A stretch of 64,000 nt of DNA from Thalassoglobus neptunius (lineage in GTDB: Bacteria > Planctomycetota > Planctomycetia > Planctomycetales > Planctomycetaceae). This document shows, piece after piece, positions 7,357 through 16,714 of the stretch. The notes under the pieces were generated by a model, which saw only the letters and a list, made by a program, of their open reading frames with translations, ran no database searches and was not told where the DNA came from. Location: positions 32,906-96,905 of the forward strand of contig NZ_SIHI01000010.1 of assembly GCF_007859735.1 (NCBI RefSeq), written 5' to 3'. The translations under genes and the position numbers were made by a program. The number at the start of each line of letters is the position of its first letter. Position 1 is the first letter of the stretch.

Positions 7357-8410
7357 AGTCTCGGTTGTCTACCGAGGGGATCGGAAACGGTTCTATCTGA
7401 GATATCAGAGAGGCCGGAGAGTGATTGAGACTCAATCGACTCAGGCCCGGAGCCGAGCCGAGGCCGAGCGGTTGGCGGCTCGGTGGGAGGCCGAACTCCT
7501 GGAGGGCCTTCACAAGCCGAAAAAACTCTCAACCTGGAAAGATCTTCTCTCAGAGTATGAGGTCGAGCATCTCTCCAGCCTGAAAGAGAAAACTCGGGCT
7601 CGGGCCCTGGAGGTTGCTCGGAGTTTCGAGAATGTTATCAGGCCCGGAAAGCTCTCGGAGATCTCCTCTCGGGATGTTGCCAAGTGGCAGAGCCGAATGA
7701 GGAGAGACAAGCTCTCAGAATCGAGCATCGAGAGCAACTCCTCTCACCTGAAGGCCCTGCTCAACTGGGGCTTGAAACACGATTTTCTTTCTGAGGTTCC
7801 CCATATTGCGATACCTCGAAAATCAGGCCGAAAGATGAAAGGCCGGCCTCTCTCCGATCAGGAGATTGAGCAATTTGCTCAGGCCTCCTCAAAAATTATT
7901 GGCGAGCAATTGGCTCAGGGTTGGTCTGATTTGATTCTCGGGCTCTCTAATTCCGGGCTCCGGCTCTCGGAGGCTCTCCTCCTGAGTTCTTACGATCCTC
8001 CGGTGTGGACAGACTATAGCCTTTCGAGGCCGATGATCCGGATTCTTGCTGAGGCCGATAAGGGCGGAAAGTCTCGACTCTTGCCGATGGCTCCTGAGTT
8101 TGCCTCTCAGATTGAAGGCCGATCAGGATTGATTTTCGAGCCGATCGGCAAGCGACGGGGCCGGGCCTCCCTGGAGAATGCGGGGAAGATTCTGAGCAAG
8201 ATTGGAGAGGCCTCAGGAATTCAGGTTGCTCCTGGGAAATTTGCCTCGGCTCACGATCTCAGGAGGAGTTTCGGTTTCCGGTGGTCTCGGAGAGTGATGC
8301 CAGCGGTTCTCAAGGAAATCATGAGACACGAAGATATCTCAACCACGATGCAGTTCTATGTTGGCTCCAACGCCGAAGCAACAGCCGAGGAACTCTGGAA
8401 ACATGAGTAA
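7325..8410 (+). CDS. Tyrosine recombinase (phage-type integrase)
   Basis: The 361-residue protein has a short beta-rich arm-type DNA-binding N-terminus (about 10-60), a helical core-binding domain (about 65-165) and the catalytic domain (about 175-355). The catalytic set is readable: Arg213 in SGLRLSEAL, a Lys near 246-249, His310 and Arg313 in HDLRRSFG, His335 in MRHED, and the nucleophile Tyr345 in MQFYVG. It should catalyse site-specific integration and excision at the adjacent tRNA-Lys gene. GAGAGG lies just upstream of the ATG. Its codons are strongly CTC/GAG-biased like the rest of the element. Confidence 0.93.
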   Translation: MGREVSRPSPRVSVVYRGDRKRFYLRYQRGRRVIETQSTQARSRAEAERLAARWEAELLEGLHKPKKLSTWKDLLSEYEVEHLSSLKEKTRARALEVARSFENVIRPGKLSEISSRDVAKWQSRMRRDKLSESSIESNSSHLKALLNWGLKHDFLSEVPHIAIPRKSGRKMKGRPLSDQEIEQFAQASSKIIGEQLAQGWSDLILGLSNSGLRLSEALLLSSYDPPVWTDYSLSRPMIRILAEADKGGKSRLLPMAPEFASQIEGRSGLIFEPIGKRRGRASLENAGKILSKIGEASGIQVAPGKFASAHDLRRSFGFRWSRRVMPAVLKEIMRHEDISTTMQFYVGSNAEATAEELWKHE

Positions 8411-8426
8411 CCATGTTAGTAACCAT
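8406..8426. repeat. Tandem AGTAACCAT direct repeats at element end
   Basis: AGTAACCAT occurs at 8406-8414 and 8418-8426, 12 bases apart, covering the integrase stop codon and lying 26 bases from the tRNA 3' end. Spaced short direct repeats at this spot are what integrase arm-binding sites look like; that role is inferred. Confidence 0.4.
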
Positions 8427-8451
8427 TGAGACCTCAGTTGACGTAACTCAG

Positions 8452-8524
<73 letters not shown>

Positions 8525-9043
8525 ATCTGCACAATCTTCAAAACTGTCGTCCCCCAAAGAGGGCAAACTGAATTCGGCGATGAAGCATTTTGCAGCGACG
8601 AAGTGTAGTTTCTTCTGCATCAGACGTAAAGGAATCACAAGCGGAATTAGAACTCGATCCGCAGCAGAAAGTCCACGAACAATTCCGATCGAAAATAGGG
8701 ATCGAATTTGAGTTGCCGCTTGCCAGATGGAATTTCGTTTCGTCACTTCAACGACTTCGAAAACGCGTCCCCGCAACAAAGAGGGAACACACACTCATTG
8801 GTTCGCGACTGTTCAGCCGGAAACGCACTGCTACCATGTTCGTTGAGGAGTGAATTCGTTGGTTTGGCCATACAGAGTCCGAGCGAATAATTTGCCGGGC
8901 TGTCGCCTCCGGTTTCCCAAAGTCGAAGACGACCACCTGGAATCGATCCGAGATGCTGAATCGCATACCATAGTTCCGACCTGAGACATCCATCGAACTT
9001 CCCGGAATCGGATACTCCGCAATCCCGGGCAAAAAGTTACCCC
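8525..9043. other. Intergenic host DNA upstream of TPR gene
   Basis: Open frames exist on both strands (a leftward one of 137 codons spans 8748-9161) but none has a recognisable domain, a good ribosome site or host-like codon use. A decayed gene is possible. The promoter of the leftward tRNA must lie in the first part. I see no other structure. Confidence 0.4.
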
Positions 9044-10309
9044 ATGTTGAGTTCCACAGAATCGCAACAACCTGACACGAATAATCCAGAGAAGGAATCC
9101 CCTTCGAGTGGATCGACGCAATCCAAGAGCGTTTCGCGTCAAACAATCCTTCGCCGCGCAATTCTGTTCGCGATTCTCGTGATCGTCGTTCTCGGGCTGA
9201 AGAACCCGGTCGTCAATGCTGTCCAGAGCTACCGGGCCGCCCGCTTCAAATCGGAATGCAAAGCGCTGATTGACGCAGAAGACTGGTCGGGCGCGCGATC
9301 AACAGCCCGCGCGTGGCTCAAGATGACTCCTGGCAGCAACGATGCACTCGTCTTTCTGGCCGAAGCAGCTGTGCAGCTTGATGATCCCGAAGAAGCTGCG
9401 GACTCACTTTCGAAAGTGAGTGATGATTACCACGGTGCGCTTCAAGCGTTGGCTGTCTGCGCAGAACTTCAGTTTACTGATCTCAACCAACCCTATCAGG
9501 CAGAAGCAACCTGGAAGCGGATGCTGGAGATCGACCCTCTCGCCGATGTCGCCCATCAAAGGTTGATCTACTTCTACGCCATGACTCTCCAGCGTCAGGC
9601 GATGCGTGATCAAATTGAGCAGGCAATGGAGCTTGGATGCGAACCTCCGGAAGCCTATCCGTATTTACTCCTGGCCAATGTTCTCAACTTTTCGGATGGC
9701 CTGAAGAAAGTCAGCCGCTGGCGGCAGTCGAACCGAGACGACGAAATCCTCGAAGTGGCTCAGTCCATTTATGCAGCCAAACGGACCGAAGACAGTGGAA
9801 TGGCGACTTTCGGAATTCAAACGATCACACCGGGAGACAAAACGCTGCTTGATCGCTGCATTCAAAAGTATCCGGGCAATCTCGAAGCTCTATCGCTGCA
9901 AATTGAGTTTGCCATGTTTGGCGGAGACCCGAAGACCGTCGCAAAATTGCTGGCTCAAGCAGGTGCCGAAGCTGAATCAGACAGTCGATTCTGGCGATAT
10001 CGTGGTTGGTTATTCCAGGAACGCGGCCGAGACGAAGAATCGGCCAAATCGTTAGAGCGAGCACTCGAAATCAACCCGTTCGAGTGGCAATCACGTTGGC
10101 TTCTTGCTGATATCTATCGAAAGCTGGGAAAGAGCGAACTTGCTTCCAAGCACGCCAAGATCGCTGCACAGGGAAAAGACCTGCAAACGCAGCTCTTCGA
10201 ACGCCCCAACGCCCGTGATCTCACTCCCGAATTGATGCAGCAGATTTATGATTACCTGCATTCAATTGGGCCATCGATTCCTCGGGATGCGATCGAAAAG
10301 AGAATCTGA
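9044..10309 (+). CDS. Membrane-anchored TPR protein
   Basis: The 421-residue protein has a Ser/Gln-rich N-terminus, one membrane helix (about 37-52) and then a helical region with tetratricopeptide-like repeats: segments such as DALVFLAEAAVQLDDPEEAA, EATWKRMLEIDPLADVAHQR and ESAKSLERALEINPFEWQSR carry the spaced Ala, Pro and aromatic pattern. TPRs mediate protein-protein contact. It is probably anchored in the cytoplasmic membrane with the repeats outside. Its partner is unknown. The multihaem gene at 14633 ends in similar repeats, but an 800-base gap separates this gene from that cluster. Confidence 0.8.
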   Translation: MLSSTESQQPDTNNPEKESPSSGSTQSKSVSRQTILRRAILFAILVIVVLGLKNPVVNAVQSYRAARFKSECKALIDAEDWSGARSTARAWLKMTPGSNDALVFLAEAAVQLDDPEEAADSLSKVSDDYHGALQALAVCAELQFTDLNQPYQAEATWKRMLEIDPLADVAHQRLIYFYAMTLQRQAMRDQIEQAMELGCEPPEAYPYLLLANVLNFSDGLKKVSRWRQSNRDDEILEVAQSIYAAKRTEDSGMATFGIQTITPGDKTLLDRCIQKYPGNLEALSLQIEFAMFGGDPKTVAKLLAQAGAEAESDSRFWRYRGWLFQERGRDEESAKSLERALEINPFEWQSRWLLADIYRKLGKSELASKHAKIAAQGKDLQTQLFERPNARDLTPELMQQIYDYLHSIGPSIPRDAIEKRI

Positions 10310-11108
10310 CAGTTCCGTAAGCTACGAAACCCATCCGCCAAACCTCAAGACGAATAAGATATTTTGTCACGCCAAAATTTCTCTCAAAAATTTTTTGGAT
10401 GAACTGAAAAATCGGATTGGAATGATTTCGCGGCCGTCTCTCCACACTTCTCAACACTCTTTCTTGCACCCTGTCGACGTGCCCGATGAGCAGACTTTTT
10501 CGAGTTTCCTCCGCTGGTCAAAGTGAAGTTTTCAAAAAATCCGAAACTTCCGCTCCACTCGGGAGTTAACCCCATATCCCGATGCGTGAGTCACTTGCCT
10601 CACCGTCGTGAAGCCTCGTTGAAATCAGCACGATGAGTGCGTCAGATCACGGTTCGGTATGATTTTTCTCCTATCAAATTGAGCACGCTTCGAAATTTGA
10701 TCTCGGTTCACCAATTCGTTGGTAGCGAGCGAGGATGAGTTCAAACAGTCGCCCACAGTGAGCATTTGAACAAATCAGTGTCTGAGAGAATATTCTGGAT
10801 CAACGAATCAAACCTGCGGTTCATTAAACAGAACCTAAGACAACTTGAATCCAGCAAAACGCTCGCCAACTCGTGAAATCGCACAACTTCGATGGTGTCT
10901 TTCCCCCTGAACTGTTCGTGTTGACAGGGTACTTTTTGCAGTCAAGTCGACATCGATTCAACAAAAATTTCGTTACAACCGACTAATAAATAGTTACGAT
11001 TCTGTTGTCAGGTTGAGATCTTTGATCTAAACTTTCAAATTGGTAGTAGGGTTTCTTATTCGAGGATCCCTTATTTTCATTTCATTAATTTTGCCGAAAA
11101 GTATTTCA
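10310..11108. other. Long AT-rich non-coding stretch
   Basis: About 800 bases are more AT-rich than the flanks, with no frame showing host codon use. TTGACA at 10921 resembles a -35 element but lacks a convincing -10 at the usual distance. The stretch probably carries the promoter and leader of the lipoprotein/DUF1559 pair. I see no stable RNA or terminator of clear form. Confidence 0.4.
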
Positions 11109-11291
11109 ATGCGTCTGAAAGCCTGCCATTTTCTTTTGATCGCCTTGCTTTCCTGTGTGGTTTCCGGATGTGGCGATGGGGATATCCCAGAGGATCTCCC
11201 ACCGACCCCGGAAGCTGGAACTGATGACTATGATCAGTACAACAGCGCTGGTCGTCGCGGTCCAGGTGGTGGCAAGGCTGGCAACAAGTAA
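11109..11291 (+). CDS. Small lipoprotein upstream of DUF1559 gene
   Basis: Starting at 11109 gives 60 residues with a lipoprotein signal (MRLKACHFLLIALLSC then VVSGC, lipobox VSGC), followed by an acidic, Pro/Gly-rich mature part of about 40 residues (DIPEDLPPTPE...). A longer reading from 11040 would bury the signal. Small lipoproteins of this kind commonly sit just before DUF1559 genes in planctomycetes. It is 107 bases upstream of the next gene. Function unknown. Confidence 0.7.
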   Translation: MRLKACHFLLIALLSCVVSGCGDGDIPEDLPPTPEAGTDDYDQYNSAGRRGPGGGKAGNK

Positions 11292-11398
11292 CGAAACCCA
11301 TTTGCAATGATTCTGCGATGGTTTCAGTTATGATCTCGCGTCGGTGATTTCACCATCGTCGCTCTTTCTTTTTTTCATTGTTTATCGAGGATGGACTC

Positions 11399-12532
11399 AT
11401 GAACACGCGAAGACGACGTCGCTCAGCGTTTACGCTGATCGAACTCCTGGTCGTGATTGCGATTATCGCAATCCTGATCGCACTCCTGCTCCCGGCTGTG
11501 CAGCAAGCCCGTGAAGCTGCCCGGAGAACACAGTGTAAGAACAACCTGAAGCAAATCGGGTTGGCTCTGCACAACTACCACGACACCTACGGTCAGTTCT
11601 CCCTCAACTACGACGGAACCTTGCCGATCTACAACAAGGTAACCGGGCAGGAAGACCAGCAAATCGGTCGAAACCAGTCTGCGATCTCTTGGGTCACAGC
11701 CTCACTTCCATACCTTGATCAGGCTCCGCTCTATCAGGAAATGGATTCACTCGGAGCATTCACTTCTGCCCCAGCAACCTGGGCGAGCGGAAACGGATAC
11801 GGGAATCCTCGCGTTCAGGAACTGGCTCTGACCATCATTCCTGCATTGCAGTGCCCAAGTAACCCACAGTCGAAAACAACCGAATCGAACGAAACATCGT
11901 TCTGCTACCTCAACAACGGCGGATACGCTGATGGTGGTGGCGGTGGTGGAACACGCTACCCAGGTGGACGATGTGATTACGTCGGAAACATGGGATTCGT
12001 TCACAGTGGATGGCGTGACGTCGGAACCGGTGCTTCACACGATGCTCGAAACGGAGCTCGCTGGGTCAGCCCTGAGTGGGTGACAACTTACGACGAAGAC
12101 TGGGACGACTACACCGACTACCGTGGATGCTTCTGGCACCGTGGAGCAGCTCGTATCGCTCAGATCACCGACGGAACTTCGAACACAGTTGCTGTCTTCG
12201 AAAACCATCACTGGCGAATTTCGAAAGATCGTCCTTCACGATTTGCTCGTAACGCAAGCTGGATTTCTCCAGTGAACGTGCTCGACACCCTGAACAAGAA
12301 GATCAACTCCGACAACGTTTACAACTTCCGTGGCGACAACGACAACCGCGGAGCTTCAATGTCAAGTACTCACCCAGGTGGTGCTCACGCATTGATGGCT
12401 GACGGAGCTGTTCGCTTCCTGAGCGAAAACATCGACATCGGTGTTGCTGGTCACGATGGAACAACCTACCGCGAAGGTGTTCAGCTCGCTCTTTCAACAG
12501 CAAGTGCAGGCGACCTCGTCGGCGAATTCTAA
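11399..12532 (+). CDS. DUF1559 prepilin-type pseudopilin-like protein
   Basis: The start at 11399 has GAGG upstream and gives a basic leader (MNTRRRRRSA) followed by the type IV prepilin cleavage/methylation motif FTLIELLVVIAIIAILIALL. The rest (377 residues) is the planctomycete-specific DUF1559 domain, with NLKQIGLALHNYHDTY after the helix and the conserved C-terminal HPGGAHALMADGAVRFL (H-X9-DG) motif. Such proteins should be processed by a prepilin peptidase and occur in many copies per genome; their exact role in the envelope is unknown. A strong terminator follows. Confidence 0.93.
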   Translation: MNTRRRRRSAFTLIELLVVIAIIAILIALLLPAVQQAREAARRTQCKNNLKQIGLALHNYHDTYGQFSLNYDGTLPIYNKVTGQEDQQIGRNQSAISWVTASLPYLDQAPLYQEMDSLGAFTSAPATWASGNGYGNPRVQELALTIIPALQCPSNPQSKTTESNETSFCYLNNGGYADGGGGGGTRYPGGRCDYVGNMGFVHSGWRDVGTGASHDARNGARWVSPEWVTTYDEDWDDYTDYRGCFWHRGAARIAQITDGTSNTVAVFENHHWRISKDRPSRFARNASWISPVNVLDTLNKKINSDNVYNFRGDNDNRGASMSSTHPGGAHALMADGAVRFLSENIDIGVAGHDGTTYREGVQLALSTASAGDLVGEF

Positions 12533-12590
12533 GACTCGTCAACACAAACAAGCTTGACGATAGAATTCTATTTTGTTGATTGAATTCCAC

Positions 12591-12632
12591 ACCGGCTCGG
12601 GACGAGAACCTTCTCGCTCGGGCCGGTTTTTT
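12591..12632 (+). terminator. Intrinsic terminator after DUF1559 gene
   Basis: ACCGGC pairs with GCCGGT at the base and CGAGAA with TTCTCG at the tip, with a small internal loop, followed by TTTTTT. It closes the lipoprotein/DUF1559 unit. Confidence 0.85.
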
Positions 12633-12802
12633 GGTAGAGAGCTTTGAACTTGCAACCACGAACGACCACTCCGCGCGATCGTGTTGGCACGCCTCACAGA
12701 ATGAGCGTGTGCATCAAACGATCAGCCGGGTTGAGACATCTTATGTGGCAATTTCAGCGTGGGATCGGACCGCGCTTCTTTCTCGATCGGATCCAACCAC
12801 CA

Positions 12803-14623
12803 ATGGCATCGCGGATCGTCGTTTCAGCGATCTGCATGTTGCTTGCCGGGTGCCCTCAATCTTCGTCTCCCGAACCTGCTGATGGTCCAGATGGCACGCA
12901 AGCTGTCGAGCCAGCTGAAGAAACAAACGCCAACCTCAGCCAGACACCGCAAGATTCTGCGCCGGAAAAGAAATCGAGTCTGTTTGACGATCTCGACGAG
13001 ATCCTTGAGGAAGACTCCGCTCCGCAGGAACTTGATTTCCCCATCTTCTTCACCGACACGCACGAAGAAGCGGGAATCGACTTCGAATTCGACAATGGAG
13101 ACTCACCCGAAAAGCTGATGCCGCAGTCAACTTCCGGAGGGATTGGCTGGATTGACTATGACCGCGATGGATGGCCGGATCTCTATTGCGTGCAAGGTGG
13201 CTACCCAGCTGCTCCGACACGAGAAGGGGAGCCGATTGACGAACTGTTCCGAAACATGCAGGACGGCACGTTTCTATCTGTCACAGAAGCGGCGATGCTC
13301 GAGGATATCGGATACGGACACGGCGTCGTCGCTGGCGATTTCAACAACGATGGTTTCGACGACCTGTACGTTTCCAACGTTGGAGAGGACGCCTTTTACT
13401 TCAACAACGGCGATGGGACTTTCGAAGAAGTCGCAGCTGCGAGCGGCATGTCGAATCCACTCTGGGCGACCAGTGCCGGGTGGGGTGACCTCAATCAGGA
13501 CGGAAACCTCGACCTCTACGTTTGCAACTACGTCGACTACGATCCATTCCATCCGACTTCGTGTGTTGGCGAAGAAGGCGAACCGTGGATCTGCCATCCA
13601 AAAGACGTTGATCCCATCCGTAACGTTTGCTTCATCAATCAGGGTGACGGGACATTCTCCGAAGAATTAACGGAGCGCGGCCTTGAAGCGGACGGAAGCA
13701 AAAGCCTGGGCGTCGTCATCGCCGATTTCAATCGTGATGGGACTCAGGATATCTATGTCGCCAACGACACCACAGCCAATCATCTCTTCGTGAATCAGGG
13801 CGGTGGGAAATTCGAAGAGCAGGGGCTGGCCCTTGGATGTTCGATGAGCGGACTCGGACAATTTCAGGCAAGCATGGGTCTTGCGTTTGGTGATTTCGAC
13901 CGCAATGGGTGGCAAGATCTTTACGCAGCCCACTTCACGACCGATTCGAACACGCTGTACCGCAATCTGGGGGAATCCGGATTCACGGACGCAACTCGCG
14001 AAACCGGATTGCATCTCCCGACGTTACCGTTCCTCGCGTTTGGAACGGTGATGGCCGATTTCAATCAAGACGGCTGGCAGGACCTGTTCGTCGCGAATGG
14101 CCATATCGACGACTGGAGAGCAACAACCGGGGATGCGTGGTATATGCCGCCTCAGATGTTCCGCTTCAATGGGTCTCAGTGGATCGAGTGTACTGAAACA
14201 GCTGGACCATATTTTCAAGGCGAGTACCTCGGACGAGCGGTCGCCTCCGCCGACTACGATCGAGATGGAGACCTTGATCTGGCGGTTTCCCAACAGGCAG
14301 CCCCTGTCGCGCTGCTGCGAAATGACTCGGAAAGTGGGCACTGGCTGCAGATTGAACTCATCGGAACGACGAGCAATCGACAAGGGATTGGTTCAGAGGT
14401 CATACTCCGACAGGGAGATTTAAAATTGACTTCCCAACTTCCCGGAGGGACAAGCTATTGCGCAAGTCATCAGCCGATTATCCTCTTCGGCCTCGGGAAG
14501 AACAAAAACAGCTGTGAGATCGAGATCAAGTGGCCGAGCGGCATTCGACAAGTCGTGTCCGACGTCGCAGTGGATCAGTTATTGACTGTCATCGAAGCCG
14601 ATTCAGACACACAGGAAGAATAA
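12803..14623 (+). CDS. FG-GAP/VCBS repeat lipoprotein with ASPIC/UnbV domain (CRTAC1-like)
   Basis: The chosen ATG gives a short lipoprotein signal (MASRIVVSAICMLLAGC); starts at 12743 or further upstream would only lengthen the leader. The 606-residue product has an acidic linker, then beta-propeller FG-GAP/VCBS blades with many calcium-type motifs such as DYDRDGWPDLY, DFNNDGFDDLY, DLNQDGNLDLY, DFNRDGTQDIY and DYDRDGDLDL. It ends with an ASPIC/UnbV domain (GHWLQIELIG...GLGKNKNSCEIEIKWPSG). The family is extracellular and calcium-binding, probably in adhesion or binding of large molecules. The next gene, a multihaem lipoprotein, starts 10 bases after the stop, so they form an operon. Confidence 0.9.
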   Translation: MASRIVVSAICMLLAGCPQSSSPEPADGPDGTQAVEPAEETNANLSQTPQDSAPEKKSSLFDDLDEILEEDSAPQELDFPIFFTDTHEEAGIDFEFDNGDSPEKLMPQSTSGGIGWIDYDRDGWPDLYCVQGGYPAAPTREGEPIDELFRNMQDGTFLSVTEAAMLEDIGYGHGVVAGDFNNDGFDDLYVSNVGEDAFYFNNGDGTFEEVAAASGMSNPLWATSAGWGDLNQDGNLDLYVCNYVDYDPFHPTSCVGEEGEPWICHPKDVDPIRNVCFINQGDGTFSEELTERGLEADGSKSLGVVIADFNRDGTQDIYVANDTTANHLFVNQGGGKFEEQGLALGCSMSGLGQFQASMGLAFGDFDRNGWQDLYAAHFTTDSNTLYRNLGESGFTDATRETGLHLPTLPFLAFGTVMADFNQDGWQDLFVANGHIDDWRATTGDAWYMPPQMFRFNGSQWIECTETAGPYFQGEYLGRAVASADYDRDGDLDLAVSQQAAPVALLRNDSESGHWLQIELIGTTSNRQGIGSEVILRQGDLKLTSQLPGGTSYCASHQPIILFGLGKNKNSCEIEIKWPSGIRQVVSDVAVDQLLTVIEADSDTQEE

Positions 14624-14632
14624 CGAATTCAG

Positions 14633-16510
14633 ATGAGACAGCTTGACCGGCCAAATTTCTGGCCCTTATTCACGATCGCTTTGCTGGCTTGTTCGATGGT
14701 GATCGCCGGATGCCAAAATCGCCCGGAATCGCCTGAGGAAGATGATTCCGATGTGACCGATACGGAAGTCGAATCTCGATTTTCCGCGCCGACGGTTCCG
14801 TCCAAACCGTCAGAAGGGTTCGCCGGAAGCGCAGCTTGTCGTGAGTGCCATGCTGAAATCTCGGACCATTTCCATCAGCACCCCATGGGTCAGTCTCTTG
14901 CGGATGTCATGCTCGCGACTCCTCTCGAAGACTACGAGGAAAATATCAAGTTTGAGACACCTCGCGCGCCCCGATCGACGGTGACGCTCTCTTACGAAAT
15001 CGAAAAGACTCCTGACGGGGTCTATCACCACGAAATCTTGACGGATGAGAACGGCGAGGTCATCTATGATCTCCCGGTGCCGGTCGCCTTCGCTGTCGGG
15101 TCCGGAAAACGAGGGCGTTCGTACCTGATTGATCGCGGCGGATTTCTGTTTATGTCTCCCGTCACGTGGTATTCGGGAGGAGAACGATGGGACCTCTCGC
15201 CGGGCTACGAAGGCCGGAATCTGCACTTCGATCGTCGCATTGTCGATGGTTGCCTGAGTTGTCACGCTGGACGCGTTGCCGAAATCGAATCAGCTCCCGA
15301 TCAGTACAAGCCGGAACCGTTTCTGGAAGAATCGATCGGCTGCGAGCGTTGCCATGGTCCCGGCGAAGAGCATGTCGCTTTCCACGAGGGAAAACTGGAA
15401 TCGGAATCTGATCCGATGCTCGACTTGTCCACACTCTCTCCCCGTGCCCGCGATCACATTTGCTTTCAGTGTCATCTCATTGGGGAAAGCCGTGTGACGC
15501 TGTACGGTCGAAGCGAATTCGATTTCCGACCGGGGAATACTGTCGACGAAATCTGGGCGATCATCCTCAAGGGAACCGGAGTCGAGTCAGATCAATCGAC
15601 CGCTGCTGTCAATCAGGCAGAGCAGATGTTGAGCAGTGTCTGTTATCAGAAAAGTGACGGACAGATGAGCTGCACTTCGTGCCACGACCCTCACCGAATC
15701 CCGAAGCCTGCTGAGCGCATCGAGTTCTATCGGTCGAAGTGCATCGCGTGTCACGGTCCCGATGACGTCGAGTGTACAGAACCTGTCGCCGAACGATTAA
15801 AGGTCACCGAAGAAGATTCCTGCATCGAGTGTCATATGCCTTCGCTCGCCGCGAATGATGTCCCTCACACTTCGCAAACCGACCACCGCATCCTTCGCCG
15901 TCCTCAGAAAACGGTGCCTTCAAAGAAGAAAGACAACGTCTATTACGTGTTCGGACAGGAGGATGGTGTTCTCTCCGAAGCTGATCTCGAGCGGGCGTCC
16001 GCGATTTCCATCATTCGCTCAGCTGAGCAAACCGGGAATGATGTCCTGGCTGGGGACGGGATTGAGATTCTTGAAGAGTGGTTGAAAGTCGCTCCGGATG
16101 ATCTCAAAGCTCAACTGTCGCTCGGCGTTGCCTATTGGCTTCTCGAAGATAATCGCATGGCCGCCCGAACGTGGGAAAAGGCACTCGAATCGAATCCCGA
16201 CAACGAGTATCTGCTGCGTCGTCTCTTTGTCCTGTATCACGATTCCGGACAACTTGATCTCGCCTTGAAATACGGTCGGCAGCTGGTCGAGATCAATCCG
16301 TACGACTACGAATACTTCGGCCGGCTCTCACACATTCTCGCCCAGGAAGGTGAGATGTCCGAATCAGCAGAAGCTGCGGAACAGGCACTCCAACTGAATC
16401 CCTCAGCTGCGCAACTGCATCAGTGGCTGGTTCAGGTTTACGATTCACTGGGTGAAACAGAACTTCGCGATAAGCACATCGATCTCTATCGAAAGAAAAC
16501 TGGACAGTAG
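14633..16510 (+). CDS. Seven-haem cytochrome c / TPR lipoprotein
   Basis: A lipoprotein signal (ALLACSMVIAGC) starts this 625-residue protein. Seven CxxCH haem c sites are visible: CRECH (Cys69), CLSCH, CERCH, CFQCH, CTSCH, CIACH and CIECH, all before about residue 400, in a cytochrome c554-like layout. The C-terminal 170 residues are TPR repeats (for example AARTWEKALESNPDNEYLLR). It is likely anchored to a membrane facing the periplasm and involved in electron transfer; the redox partner and substrate are unknown. It is paired with the CRTAC1-like gene 10 bases upstream. Confidence 0.88.
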   Translation: MRQLDRPNFWPLFTIALLACSMVIAGCQNRPESPEEDDSDVTDTEVESRFSAPTVPSKPSEGFAGSAACRECHAEISDHFHQHPMGQSLADVMLATPLEDYEENIKFETPRAPRSTVTLSYEIEKTPDGVYHHEILTDENGEVIYDLPVPVAFAVGSGKRGRSYLIDRGGFLFMSPVTWYSGGERWDLSPGYEGRNLHFDRRIVDGCLSCHAGRVAEIESAPDQYKPEPFLEESIGCERCHGPGEEHVAFHEGKLESESDPMLDLSTLSPRARDHICFQCHLIGESRVTLYGRSEFDFRPGNTVDEIWAIILKGTGVESDQSTAAVNQAEQMLSSVCYQKSDGQMSCTSCHDPHRIPKPAERIEFYRSKCIACHGPDDVECTEPVAERLKVTEEDSCIECHMPSLAANDVPHTSQTDHRILRRPQKTVPSKKKDNVYYVFGQEDGVLSEADLERASAISIIRSAEQTGNDVLAGDGIEILEEWLKVAPDDLKAQLSLGVAYWLLEDNRMAARTWEKALESNPDNEYLLRRLFVLYHDSGQLDLALKYGRQLVEINPYDYEYFGRLSHILAQEGEMSESAEAAEQALQLNPSAAQLHQWLVQVYDSLGETELRDKHIDLYRKKTGQ

Positions 16511-16714
16511 CCAAGCAACATCTCGGTCTCGAGAGAAGGCTTCCGCACGTGCCAGCAGGCTTCGACGGATTTGGTTCAGCCTGTTGATTCAAATCGCTGA
16601 GAAAACTCCGCTTACCGAATACATCAACCCTGACTGATTTGCTAGACTGAGCGAGTGGGGTCGTTGCGACTCCTGATCGTTCTCTGCGCGTCTCCACCCC
16701 CTGGAGCTTCACGA
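16511..16714. other. Intergenic region before the PQQ-propeller gene
   Basis: This 204-base spacer follows the multihaem gene in the same direction. I see no hairpin terminator with a T-run and no confident promoter. Confidence 0.35.

Noticed and set aside
8748..9161. Leftward frame of 137 codons upstream of the TPR gene
   Set aside because: It has no recognisable domain, no ribosome site and overlaps the start of the TPR gene on the other strand.
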